From assembly GCF_910594005.1 (NCBI RefSeq), contig NC_057845.1:5552001-5616000 (forward strand): DNA of 64,000 nucleotides, written 5' to 3'. How positions within the stretch are numbered: position 1 is the first letter of the stretch; each line of letters begins with the position of its first letter. The notes below the pieces were generated by a model. The model ran no database searches and was not told the origin of the DNA. It was given only the letters and a program-made list of their open reading frames with translations. The DNA comes from Cervus elaphus (Eukaryota > Chordata > Mammalia > Artiodactyla > Cervidae). A program made the position numbers and the translations under genes. This document shows positions 11,695-21,655 of this stretch, piece by piece.

Positions 11695-11885
11695 GGTCTG
11701 CTTTCCAATCTGCTACTCAGAATTTCCGGCAAGTGACAGCCTCTGTGTGCCTCAGTTTCCTCATCCACACAATGGGTGCGGTAACTGCACTTTAGAGAAT
11801 TGTTAGGATGAAATGATGTCATACTTGCAGAACAGTCAAAATCATGCCCGGAGCACAGAAAGTGCTTACAAAAAAAGCGGCTGTT
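11695..11885 (+). repeat. MIR SINE
   Basis: Sense MIR core: 'gtgcctcagtttcctcatcc', 'acaatgggtgcggtaactgc', then 'gcacagaaagtgcttaca'. Confidence 0.8.
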
Positions 11886-11916
11886 AAAAAATTAAACTTA
11901 GATAGACTTTGGTTCA

Positions 11917-12125
11917 GGGCTTCCCTGGTGGCTCAGTGATAAAGAATCTTCCTGCCAATGCAGGAGATGCAGTTTCAATCCCTGGGTCAGGAAGATCCCC
12001 TGGAGAAGAAAATAGCAACTCACTCCACTATTCTTGCCTGGAGAGTCCCATGGACAGAGGAGGCAGATGGGCTGCAGTCCATGAGGATGCAAAAGAGTCG
12101 GACGTGACTTAGTGACCAAACAACA
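11917..12125 (+). mobile_element. Bov-tA SINE
   Basis: 'ggcttccctggtggctcag' to 'gtgacttagtgaccaaacaa'. Flanks 'gactttggttc' and 'gacggtttgttc' look like a decayed TSD. Confidence 0.95.
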
Positions 12126-12139
12126 CAAGACGGTTTGTT

Positions 12140-12362
12140 CTTACCTGGTTCCGCCTCTTTCTGGCTGTGTGACATCAACAACATTCTGTAAAGCAGTTAT
12201 CCTTCAATAAAAAAATAAATTACAAAAAGAAAGCGTCTCAACCTCCTTGGGCTTCTTCATCCATGAAGTGGGAATGGTAATTACAACCCCACAGGGCTGT
12301 GCAAGGCGACGAGTGTGAACTGAGTGGGGTCTGGGCATCGGTCACCAGCACTGGTCGCTAAG
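12140..12362 (+). repeat. MIR SINE interrupted by an L1 tail
   Basis: 'cctggttccgcctctttctg' and 'gctgtgtgac' (12141-12172) continue at about 12232 with 'tcaacctccttgggcttctt', 'catgaagtgggaatggtaat' and 'gggctgtgcaaggcgac'. The gap is the L1 insertion 12174-12230. Confidence 0.75.
12174..12230 (+). mobile_element. Very short L1 3' tail
   Basis: 'aacattctgtaaagcagtta' and 'tccttcaataaaaaaataaa' are the last ~50 bases of a ruminant L1, as seen at 39755-39798. A minimal 5'-truncated insertion inside MIR. Confidence 0.8.
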
Positions 12363-12524
12363 CAAGAGCGAATACTTGGCTTCATGACACTATTTCCCAG
12401 CAAGACGCCAGTAAAAACAGGCTCAGAGAGTCAGAGATCATGTTTTTAAGAGCTTTAAGGGGGCCTGGAGGGCCAGAGGACCTGTAGTAGTAGTAACAGT
12501 TACTCAGTAACAGTAACTCAGCAG

Positions 12525-12775
12525 CAGCAGCAGGAGCTGACTACGTCGCAGGCCCTGGGCCAAACACTTCACATAACTTATTTTGTTGAACCCTAACAAG
12601 TCTGTGAGGCGAGGATGACAGTGGTGATGATCATCAGCAGTATCATTTTACAGATAAAGAAAGTGAGCCTCAGGATATAACTTGTTGACACAGTAAAACT
12701 CAGATTGAAAAAGGTATCCGCCCACCCCCACCCATGATCTGCACCCCTGGTCACACAGTCTTTGAGCCACTAAAG
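12525..12775 (-). repeat. MIR SINE
   Basis: Reverse MIR: 'ccctgggccaaacacttcac', 'attttacagataaagaaagt', 'ggtcacacagtctttgagcc'. Confidence 0.75.
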
Positions 12776-13633
12776 ACTGAATTTCATCAGAACCTAAAGG
12801 ACCCATGAGGGAGATCTGAGGGTCTTAATGGAAAGCGAGGCTAAATGAGCCAAGACGGCAACACAGCTACTGTAAAAAGCATGTACGATCATTTCAGACA
12901 GTGTGATCAGACGGACATTCTGGGCATGTTCTCCTCGTCACCTCATTGTCATCTGCCCCACCTAGGCTTGGCTCTGGATGTTCCAGCATAGGCACATTTG
13001 GGTGGCCTGAGTTAACTAGAAATTTCCATTGTCCTGGAATGCCTTCAGGCAGAGATAAATGCTTAAAGGCATTCCTTTAAGAAATGTTTTCTTCAAGCAG
13101 AGATAAATCCTTGAAATGCAAACACAATAGGTCTGGATATACCCGAGCGTGAGCTCGCCGATATTGGGAACACATGGCCAGCATCCTTTCCTTAGCAGTG
13201 CGTCTGGCTCTCATCTGACTGCCCACAGCACATGGGAGGTGAGGAGACCCAGCTTGGGAGGCTGCGGCCCTGAGGGACTCCAGCTTCCGCCCTGGGTCCC
13301 AGGGGCTGTTGGACGCAATCCTTCAAGCCTGTCCCTTTCTAATGGGGACAAAGTTTCACTGCAAGATCCAGGCTGTTCTCTGCGGGTAATTTCTTCCAAA
13401 TGGAACAGCTGACAGAGAGAGAGAGAGAGAATGGGAAATGGGATTGAGAGCAAGCAGGCCCAAAGGCCAGGATCCCAAACACACAATGGAAATCCAACAT
13501 GGGGGGAAAGCTGCCGTCTAGCATGGAGGAGACTGGAGCCATGAGGTTGGACATCCTCCAGGGGAAGGTCAAAGGAAAGACAGGGTGAGAATAAGTGACT
13601 TAAGAAGGCAAGTATACATTTATTAAATTTCCT
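12776..13633. other. Unassigned sequence with a ~50-bp duplication
   Basis: 'cagagataaat' with similar flanks occurs at 13050 and 13098, consistent with a ~49-bp degenerate tandem pair. No gene recognised. Confidence 0.4.
13415..13432. repeat. (GA)n microsatellite
   Basis: Uninterrupted GA dinucleotide run. Confidence 0.9.
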
Positions 13634-13798
13634 TTTAAAACTTTTTATTTATGTATTTGGCTGCACTGGGTCTTAGCTGCAGCATGCGAGATCTTTAGTT
13701 GCAGCATGCAGGACCCAGTTCACTGACCAGGGATCGAACCCCAGCCCCCTGCATTGGGGACACAGCGCCTCAGCCACTGGACCAGCAGGGAAGTCCCA
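13634..13798 (-). mobile_element. CHR-type SINE
   Basis: 'atttggctgcactgggtctt', 'gcagcatgcgagatctttag', 'gaccagggatcgaacc', 'ggaccagcagggaagtccc'. Two internal 'gcagcatgc' units are typical of this family. Confidence 0.93.
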
Positions 13799-13996
13799 GG
13801 AAAGCAAGCACACCGATGAAGATGTCTAAGCAACAGAATGCATGCTAATGAAAACTAACGCTGTTGTGCGTTTACTGAGTCTGGTATTGTACTCCTTCCC
13901 AGTCTCATTTTCCATAGATATTCCAGATTACTAGTGGGGGGCAAAAAAAAAAAAGAGGTAAAGGATGAACAGGCTGTCAACAGGAAGAGGTCAGTT

Positions 13997-14131
13997 TTTT
14001 GTTTCTTTCTTTCTTTTTTTTGGGGGTGTGTGGCTTGTAGGATCTTTGTTCCCTGACCAGCGACTGAACCTGGGCCCATGGCAGTGAAAGTGCAGAGTCC
14101 TAACCACTGGACCACCAAGGAATTCCCTGGG
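13997..14131 (-). mobile_element. CHR-type SINE with TSD
   Basis: 'gtgtggcttgtaggatcttt', 'ccctgaccagcgactgaacc', 'cactggaccaccaaggaatt'. TSD agaggtcagtt at 13986-13996 and 14132-14142. Confidence 0.93.
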
Positions 14132-14142
14132 AGAGGTCAGTT

Positions 14143-14704
14143 CAAATCTAACGTTCATACTTTTCAGAGACCAATTTCAGAGACCTGTTGACGAAAATTA
14201 AGCAATAGTCTATGAAAGAAATGGAAAATTTTCTTGGAGCCAAATTTGAGGATTATAACCTGGGAAGAGCGTCTCAGGAAGTGCTGAGAACTGTTGGGCC
14301 TGTTAGAAGTCAAAGCACAGCTATTTAAGTGCTTTTGAAACGAGTACTGTACGTTCAATGACGTGTAACTGACAGTTGACACAATCCAGATCTAAGCACC
14401 GTCGTGACCCCTTAGCAGATCAGGAAGGAATGTTATCTTTGAGGAGTGTCTTGTTGATGCTAGGAGAAAGTTGTTCTACGGTTGGGCAGGTATTCCTGCC
14501 GGTGGGGGAGGACTGTCAGTGCGTGAGGCAGACACGCAATGCACAGGGCGGGGGCTGGGGGGAAAGGGTAGAGAAGAATTCATATTTAAATTTCTATTGT
14601 CTTACCATAAAATACGAATTTTATTTCTCAAACCCTGGTACACAGAAATGTTTTGCCCACAGTTTGCAGAAGAGAAAATTCATAGAATTCAACTAAGTTA
14701 ATTA
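14143..14704. other. Unassigned non-coding sequence
   Basis: No repeat or gene recognised. Confidence 0.35.
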
Positions 14705-14800
14705 AGTATTGATAATGTACCCAAGGTTACACGGGAAGTGGAAGAGCCAGTATTTGAACTCAGTGTCTGGCCCCAGAATGCACTGTAACACACACAGCAT
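14705..14800 (-). repeat. MIR SINE fragment
   Basis: 'acccaaggttacacgggaag', 'agagccagtatttgaactca', 'tgtctggccccagaatgcac'. Confidence 0.7.
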
Positions 14801-15164
14801 GAATGGGCAGTTGGCATAAGATGTGTATGAAAACCCCCCTATCTCCCCTATGAAATCTTCAGTAAAGTCGGAATTGCTCCCCAGTACTTTTGGTGTAATG
14901 GTCTCTTTCTGGGGCCCAGGAAGAGAGATCATGTTGTTTTGAGATGGACTAGGAATGAAAACAAGGGTATGTAAGACATCAAGAGCCCAAAAAGACTGGA
15001 ACGGGGGGAAGAAAATGTCTTCCTAAAGCCTCATGCAGAGGTAGGCTAATCTCTCCACAATATCCTCTCCTGATGCAGCAAGGTCCTTGCATGCCCAGTC
15101 CAAGCCCAACCACAGCCTCGTAGAAAGAAGAGTCTGAACCCATTTCCACATGTGCTCCGCAACA
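14801..15164. other. Unassigned non-coding sequence
   Basis: No repeat or gene recognised. Confidence 0.35.
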
Positions 15165-15545
15165 CTCAGAACAGGCTAAGTCATGCTGCAGTAACAACAG
15201 TCCCCAACCCACAATGACTTACAGCCACAAAGTTTATTTCTTGCGTAAGTTACATGTTCACCATGCGTAGACTATATTTGGCTTCATGCCATCTTCTTTG
15301 GGATCTAGGCTGAGGAAGCAGCCTCTTTCTGAATCATTGTCCAGCTTGTGGAAGAAGGGAAAAGACTCACAGCAAATCATGCTGTGGCTCTTAAAGCTTT
15401 TGCCTGGACAGGACTCATGACTTTTGCTTACGTTTGTTGTCAAGAACAAGTCACATTGTCAAGCCTGATGTTGGCGGTTAGGAGGGGAACAGCAGAGTAT
15501 CATCTCTTTCAGGAAGGGCCCACAAATATTTTTGAATAATAGCAC
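15165..15545. repeat. Ancient LTR-like repeat
   Basis: 'aggctaagtcatgctgcagt', 'aagtttatttcttgcgtaag' and 'aagaacaagtcacattgtca' follow the order of an old LTR family also seen in diverged form at 20335-20740. Exact family not asserted. Confidence 0.45.
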
Positions 15546-16903
15546 AACCCATGACAGTCTCAGAGCTTTAAACCCTTGAGGACAGACCAGAAATCTCACC
15601 CTTAGTACCATGACTCAATAAAGAGTCCTTGTTCCTGATCAGGATGCATCCTGGGAGGAGGAGGGAGGCACTTGGAAGAGAAACAAGAGCAGCGAGAGGC
15701 CCCTGGAAGCCACCAGCACCAATCAGAGATGACAAGGGAAAGGGATAGTGCAGCTTCAGCTGGTAAGTGGCAGGGGTGAGGGCCCTTGGCAGGGAGAAGG
15801 GGAGGTCGCAGAGGGACCTGTCCAGAAGGAGGGCCCAGTGGAGGAGAACCTGGCACTGCCCAGGGCTATCGTCTGGTTAGAAAATGGAGCAACTATTTTT
15901 CCATGACCCAGTTTTAATACTGTGAGTTTGCAAGAAAGCTGAGGGAGCCAAACTTTAATCTCTAAAGGAGCTTAATTTCTAAAAAAAAGAGAGAGAGAGA
16001 GAGAGAGACTTCTCTATAGATAAGTACAGTTCCAATGAAGTCAGAATATAAAAAGCAAGTCAGGGAGGAGAGCAGGTCAGGGTGACTGGCTCGGTCTTCT
16101 GAGTTCATACCCTCTGGGGTTGACAGTCACAGTGTGAGAAAGCAAAGTAGCATAAAGGGATGACATTCAGCTGAGGGGCCCGTAGGGACAGTGACCACGT
16201 TTCGCCACAAAAACTGTGGCACACTCACTGACAAATGTGTTTATATGAACTGGGCCAGAATATTTTAAATTAAAATTGCTATCAAAATCTGGCATGTAAG
16301 GTCATGGGACCCCTGGAGCTCCTAAAACCAAGGGTCCCTCTCAGGAGTGGAACCAGCTGATTTGACCTTTCCATTGCCTCTTTGAGAATCTGAATATTTT
16401 TTTTTAAAGGATTCTGGGCCAGCTTCCTAAGATAAGAAGCCCTTTCAAGGAAAGTGGTGGATTGTGTCTGTTAAGAGGCAAAAACAGGTGACATTTCAAG
16501 GAAAAAGGAGGTTCAAGTTTAACTCTCATGTTTTCTGGACACCAATGGGTGTGCATAATGAAAAGCCAATTATTCACAGATGCAGTTAGGGTATATTGGT
16601 TCAGCTGCTTTAACAGAGATGAAAGTAGGAGAGACTCAGACAGAGAGAAGGCTCATTTGCCTCTCACCTTGACATTCGAGCCATCCAGGGCTGTCCAAGG
16701 TGTGCCGCAGGTCTGACCCACCAAGTCAGCCAGGTCAACCCTCCTGTGCTTCCTGTGGCCTCCCCCTCATTGAACTTGCTTCACTATCCCTAAGTCCACT
16801 TCCCAACCTGGATGAAAGGTATGGAGGGCAAGCAGCTTCCCTGAAGGGCAGGACCCTGGGGGTGGTACACCTCAGTTCCACAGCATCCCATTTGCTGGAA
16901 CTT
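15546..16903. other. Unassigned sequence with a (GA)n run
   Basis: (GA)n at about 15988-16008. Otherwise no element recognised. Confidence 0.4.
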
Positions 16904-16917
16904 AGTCACATGGGCAT

Positions 16918-17036
16918 GGGCTTCCCTGCTGGCTCAGCTGGTAACGAATCTGCCTGCAATGCAGGAGACCCCGGTTTGATCCCTGGGTGGGGAAGATCCC
17001 CTGGAGAAGAGATAAGCTACCCACTCCAGTATTCTT
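16918..17036 (+). mobile_element. Bov-tA SINE, 3'-truncated (first of a tandem pair)
   Basis: Head and part of the body, ending 'cccactccagtattctt', directly joined to a second Bov-tA in the same direction. Both lie between TSD copies agtcacatgggcat (16904-16917) and agtcacgtgggcat (17239-17252). Confidence 0.93.
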
Positions 17037-17238
17037 GGGCTTCCCTGGTGATTCAGATGGTAAGGAATCCTCCTGCAATGCGGGAGACCTGGGTTCGATC
17101 TCTGGGTTGGGAAGATCCCCTGGAGGAGAGCATGGCAACCCAGTCAAATATTCTTGCCTGGAGAATCCCCAGGACAGAGGAACCTGGCAGGTTACAGTCC
17201 GTGGGGTTGCAATGAGTCAGACACTCTAAGCACAGCAC
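17037..17238 (+). mobile_element. Bov-tA SINE (second of a tandem pair)
   Basis: Complete Bov-tA, 'ggcttccctggtgattcaga' to 'gagtcagacactctaagcac'. The shared TSD suggests the pair arose as one composite insertion, or as a later insertion or duplication within the first copy. Confidence 0.95.
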
Positions 17239-17252
17239 AGTCACGTGGGCAT

Positions 17253-17812
17253 AGCTGGCTGCAGGGGGAGCTGGGAAATGTAGTCCAGCAGGTACTTCTG
17301 TACCTTCTCCTTTCTAGGAGGAAGGGAGGGTAGATCCTGGGGAAGCATGCTCAGTAAACAGCATGTGATATCCATCCCTGAGTCAATAAAGAAAAACTGC
17401 ATGTTGCTTAAGATCCGTGATTATTATTAGCTATAGCTATAGCTATAGCTAATAATTACCATGGTGACTATTTCTTAAAATGAAAAGAATTCATTCATAG
17501 TCTTCAGCCTTGGGGCCTCTCTTTGGCATCTCCAAAGGCTCCATAGGTGAGTCCCTGGCATGGCAGACCCAGAGGGAGAGGATCTTGGTGAACTGGCCCA
17601 TTGGCCACGTGTTGTCTGGTCCCCAAGATCGCCACTCAGGATGGCCAAGCCTTCAGAGGTCCTGAGCTGCACCATGACCTGGGGCAAGACGAGGAGAAGA
17701 TGGAGCCCCTCCCCAATTGCATGCCCTGGACCCCAAGTGGTGCTGTTGGGACTGCAAGAGGATTCAACACGCCTCTCATCAAAACTGAGCCTTCTGTTCC
17801 CTCTCAGGGTAC
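17253..17812. other. Unassigned sequence containing a palindrome
   Basis: Contains the palindrome 17423-17456. No gene or repeat otherwise recognised. Confidence 0.35.
17423..17456. repeat. 34-bp perfect palindrome built on AGCTAT units
   Basis: Core is three to four AGCTAT repeats, flanked by attatt on the left and aataat on the right. It equals its own reverse complement over 34 bases and could extrude as a cruciform. Confidence 0.9.
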
Positions 17813-17813
17813 A

Positions 17814-17925
17814 CCTGAGAATATTGGATTGGGTTGCCATGCTCTCCTCCAGGGGATCTTCCCAACCCAAGGATTGAACCCAGGTCTCCCACATTGCAGG
17901 CCGATTCTTTACCATCTGAATCTTC
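17814..17925 (-). mobile_element. Bov-tA SINE fragment
   Basis: 'ggttgccatgctctcctcca', 'ggggatcttcccaaccc', 'gccgattctttaccatctga'. The end corresponding to the SINE 3' part is missing. Confidence 0.9.
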
Positions 17926-18230
17926 CCCACCCAGAGGAATGAGACATCTTCCTCTCCTCCATCCCTTTCCCCATCTCCCTCTTTCTGCAGGTATAACCCC
18001 AAACTTCTGACCCCCCCTGCCCCATGGATAACCAAACAAAATCCCTGAGTAACTGGCAAGATAACCCACTTAAAGGCGAGTTTGTGTTTGAGCTTCTTAC
18101 ATGGCCCCTTATCCCCTTTCAAGCCAGGGTTTGTAATTCTTTGCCAGAGAAGCAAGCTGGCTGACCACTGTCCCTAAACTCTTGACATCTTGTCCAGGGC
18201 TTTTCCAGTGGTCAGTCAGAGTCCCATTAG
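17926..18230. other. Unassigned non-coding sequence
   Basis: No repeat or gene recognised. Confidence 0.35.
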
Positions 18231-18530
18231 AGTCCCCACAGGCACTCGGGTTTCCAGGGTAACTGCAGCACCGTCCTCCGCGGTCCAGGCAGACGCCTCA
18301 CAATGTCAGGGAAGCGGCCGGCTGTCAGCGGGCCGGCGGGGCGCCAGTGACAGCGGGGAGGGAGAGTCTGGGATGACCGCAGGAGGCCCAGGGCAGAGTT
18401 AAGCCGCTGCTAAAAACGGCAGAGGAGACAGGCTTTGCATAGCGGAAGGACATTCGGATAAGCCTGGCCTCCTCCCCTTCCCGAGGGCCCTGGAGCTGTC
18501 TGGGAGCTGCGTCCTGGGCAGCCTGACGTT
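18231..18530. other. CpG-dense cluster (small candidate CpG island)
   Basis: About 20 CpG dinucleotides by eye in 300 bp, most crowded at 18270-18360 ('gaagcggccggctgtc', 'gggccggcggggcgcc'). Not part of a recognised repeat. It could be a regulatory element or a GC-rich relic; no associated gene is visible. Confidence 0.5.
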
Positions 18531-18584
18531 CCTCATCTGGGCATCTCACTGGGGGCTTCCTGAGGACATGGGTGGATGGACAGA

Positions 18585-19111
18585 TGGAGGAGGGAGGGGG
18601 AGGGGGATGGGAAGGGAGAGGGAGGGAGAGGAGCAGGGGGAGGAAAAGCTGGGAAAGGAGGAGGGGGGAGGGGAGGGAGGGAGGGAGGAGGAAGGAAGGG
18701 AGAAAGGGGGGAGGGAGGAGAGAGGAAGGAGGGGGGAGGAAGGGAGGGGGGAGGGAGGAGGGAAGAAGGGAAGGAGGAGGGAGGAGGGAAGAAGGGAAGC
18801 AGAGAGGGAGGAGAGAAGAAGGAAGGGAAGCAGGGAGGGAGGAGGGAGGAAGGAAGGAGGGAGGGAGGAGGGGGGAGGAAGGGAGGGGCAGGGAGGGGGG
18901 AGGAAGGGAGGGGGAGGGAGGGGGGAGGGAGAGGGAGGAGGGAGGAAGGGAGGGGAGGGAGGAGGGAGGAAGGGAGGGGGAGGGAGGGAGGGAAGAAGGA
19001 GGAAAGAAGGGAAGCAGAGAGGGAGGAGGGAGGAAGGGAGGAGGGAGGAGGGAGAGAAGAAAAGAGGGAGGGAGGGAAGAAGGAAGAGAAAGAGGAAGGG
19101 AGGAGGAAGGT
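18585..19111 (+). repeat. Polypurine (GGGAGGA-like) simple-sequence tract
   Basis: About 525 bp almost entirely g and a on this strand, with only isolated t/c near 18608, 18634, 18649 and in 'aagcag' units. Motifs are gggagga, ggaggaag and gaagaagg. All three forward frames stay open, giving spurious Gly/Glu/Arg-rich peptides. Potential for triplex or G-quadruplex formation. Confidence 0.97.
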
Positions 19112-19174
19112 TGTTCTGTTAGCTCAGCTCAGGGGCCCAGTTGAATTTCTAATTCAAACTCCTCCTCATCCCAG

Positions 19175-19308
19175 GTATTATGAGTTAAATCGAATTCCTC
19201 CTCCTCCCACCCACTTCTTTCCGCCAAGAAAGGGGGAAGTTGAAGTTGTGACCTCCAGAACCTCAGAATGTGACCTTATTTGGAAATAGGGTCATTGTAG
19301 ATGAACAA
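19175..19308 (+). repeat. MaLR/MLT1-like LTR fragment
   Basis: 'cctcagaatgtgaccttatt' and 'tggaaatagggtcattgtag' are the conserved 5' part of the family. The rest is missing. Confidence 0.7.
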
Positions 19309-19311
19309 TTG

Positions 19312-19735
19312 GAGAAACCAATCTAAAAGGCTACATACTGTATGATTTCAACTATATGACATTTAGTGAAAGGCAAAATTGTGAAGAAAATAAAAAAGAT
19401 CAGTGGTTGCCTGGGGTAAGGGGAAGGGAAGTACAGAGACAGAGCAGAGATGATTTTCAGGCCAGTGAAAATACTCTGTATGATATTATAATGATGGACA
19501 CTTGGCATTACACATTTGCCTAAACTTATAGAAAGGACAATACCAAGAGTCAACCTTAAAGTAAAATTACAGACTTTGAGTGATTATGATGTGTCCATGT
19601 AGGTTCATCCATGGTAAAAATACACATATGCCATTTTGATGACTGATGTTGATAATGCAGGAAGCTATGCTTGTGTATGGGAAATCTCTGCACCTCCTTC
19701 TCAATTTCATTGTAAATCTAGAACTTCTTTTTAAA
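19312..19735 (+). repeat. L1M (old L1) 3' UTR
   Basis: 'tactgtatgatttcaactat', 'gatcagtggttgcctggggt', and a terminal AT-rich part with 'cattgtaaatctagaacttc'. Typical L1M 3' end. Confidence 0.75.
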
Positions 19736-20030
19736 AAATTAACTCTTTTAAAAAATCACAAAGTCGGTATGATGCTGATCAGAGGGAAAAGCAAGTGTTG
19801 GCCCCAATGTTGTGAGATGCCTCTCCTGGTGGGCTGTCTCTATATTCTTCCCCCAGTTACTCACACCACAATAACCAATGTGTGGGAGGCCCACCACTGG
19901 GCACAGATTTTTTACTAGACAGTGAAAGTAGCCTTTTACTACTCTTTCACTGTAACATGGCCATTTACCCCCTTCTGCAGAAGAAAACAATTAGGTCATG
20001 ATGACAAAGCAAGGTCCAGAGAAGTTAAAT
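19736..20030. other. Unassigned non-coding sequence
   Basis: No repeat or gene recognised. Confidence 0.3.
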
Positions 20031-20042
20031 AGCTTGCCTGAG

Positions 20043-20172
20043 GGGCTTCCCTGGTGGTCCAGTGGTTACGACTCCACACACCACTGCAGGAGGCCCAAGT
20101 TCAATTCCTGGAACCCTGTTCTGGAAACTAAGATCTCACAAGCCCCAAGGCATAGCCAAAAAAATAAAAAAG
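20043..20172 (+). mobile_element. CHR-type SINE
   Basis: 'ggcttccctggtggtccagt', 'tggaaactaagatctcacaa', 'ggcatagccaaaaaaataaa'. Flanks ttgcctgagg (before) and ttgcttgagg (after) form a TSD. Confidence 0.93.
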
Positions 20173-20334
20173 TTTGCTTGAGGCCACCCAGCCAATGGCA
20201 TGCTTGTATTCTGACCCCCATCTCTCTAATACCAAGGATTATATTTTTGCCATCAGTTCTCCTAACTGCATTTTGCCCTTGAGTTGTCAAGATTAGAATC
20301 TACAGGGGGAGAATCTATCTCTTTAGCTACTCTG

Positions 20335-21330
20335 GACTATCTCACACTGGATTCCAGTAATAACATCTCCTCAAATACAGTGGCTCAAGTGGGATAAAGA
20401 TTTATTTCTGTGTCATGAAATAGTCCAGACAAGGAGTGCAGGGATGCAGCTCAACTGTGTGTGGAGCCAAGACATTTCCATCCTTTGCTTTTTCATCCAT
20501 AAGCAGCTTCTCCTTGAACAAATTGTCATGGATGGCTTTCCATCACCTCCACATTCCAGCCCATGGAAAAGGGGCAAAGCAGGAAGGGAGTATGGGTGTC
20601 TTTCTTTTACAGAAACACCTGAGAAGTTGCACACTCAATTTCTGCTCACATTCCAGTGACTCAGCCTGACCATACAGTTGGTCATAATTAGCTGCAAGGG
20701 AGGCTGGAAAACATCATTTTTTTAACTAGATTACTCAAGCTGACAACAAAGTCCTTCTAGTCAAAGCTATAGTTTTCCAGTAGTCATGTATGGATATGAG
20801 AGTTGGACTATAAGAAAGCTGAGCCCTGAAGAATTGATGCTTTTGAACTGTGTTGTTGGAGAAGACTCTTGAGAGTCCCTTGGACTGCAAGAAGATCCCA
20901 CCAGTCCATCCTAAAGGAAATCAATCCTGAATATTCATTGGAAGGGCTGATGCTGAAGCTGAAACTCCAATACTTTGGCCACCTGATGGGAAGAACCGAC
21001 TCATTGGAAAAGACCCTGATGCTGGGAAAGATTGAAGGCAGGAGGAGAAGGGGATGACAGAGGAGGAGATGGTTGGATGGCATCACTGACTCAATGGACA
21101 TGAGTTTGAGTAAGCTCTGGGAGTTGGTGATGGACAGGGAGGCCTGGCATGCTGCAGTCCATAGATTTGCAAGAGTTGGACACCACTGAGAGACTGAACT
21201 GAACTGAACTGACTCAGCCTGAAACTTCTGTTACTATGGAAGGGAATAAAGGATATTGTGGGAGACAATGGCAGTCCCTATCACAAAATTAATAGAGGAG
21301 ATTTCCTTAATCAGAGCACATTCAGAAGAG
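20335..21330. repeat. Ancient LTR-like repeat split by BovB
   Basis: Left part has 'taaagatttatttctgtg', 'ccattccagcccatgg'-type order and 'agctgcaagggaggctgg'. The right part resumes at 21222 with 'aacttctgttactatggaag' and 'ggatattgtgggagacaatg'. Family not asserted. Confidence 0.5.
20744..21211 (+). mobile_element. BovB LINE 3' fragment
   Basis: Sense BovB: 'tagttttccagtagtcatgt', 'gcttttgaactgtgttgttg', 'ggacagggaggcctggcatg', ending in gaact repeats. Flanked by actcaagctga (20733-20743) and actcagcctga (21212-21222). Encodes a decayed C-terminal ORF2 segment. Confidence 0.95.
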
Positions 21331-21655
21331 ATGGACATTTGCCTGGGAAGAGACAACAACCAGGACTGGGATTCTCTGACCTGTCCCCCATCGTGTGCTC
21401 TTGGTCTTCACAGTGACTGCCCTCGTTTGGGTCCATGAGCCTCTGGACTATTTCACTTGTTTCATAATAGCTCTTTTTAGCTCCTGTGTCTTTTTCATAT
21501 AATTCCCTACATCACCAACAATATTCTAAATTGTATCCTAAAAATCAAATCTAATTGTGTCAGTTCCCTACTTAAAATCTTTTGATGGCTTCCCACTGCC
21601 TAGAGGACCATGTGCAATCTGCTGAGCCAAGCACTGGAAACCTGGTCAACTTTTA

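Noticed and set aside
17475..18155. 226-residue minus-strand ORF
   Set aside because: Contains a translated Bov-tA fragment; no independent coding evidence.
18568..19289. Three long overlapping plus-strand ORFs (184-237 residues) rich in Gly, Glu and Arg
   Set aside because: All three frames are open because the tract is purine-only and cannot encode TAA/TAG/TGA easily; composition artefact.
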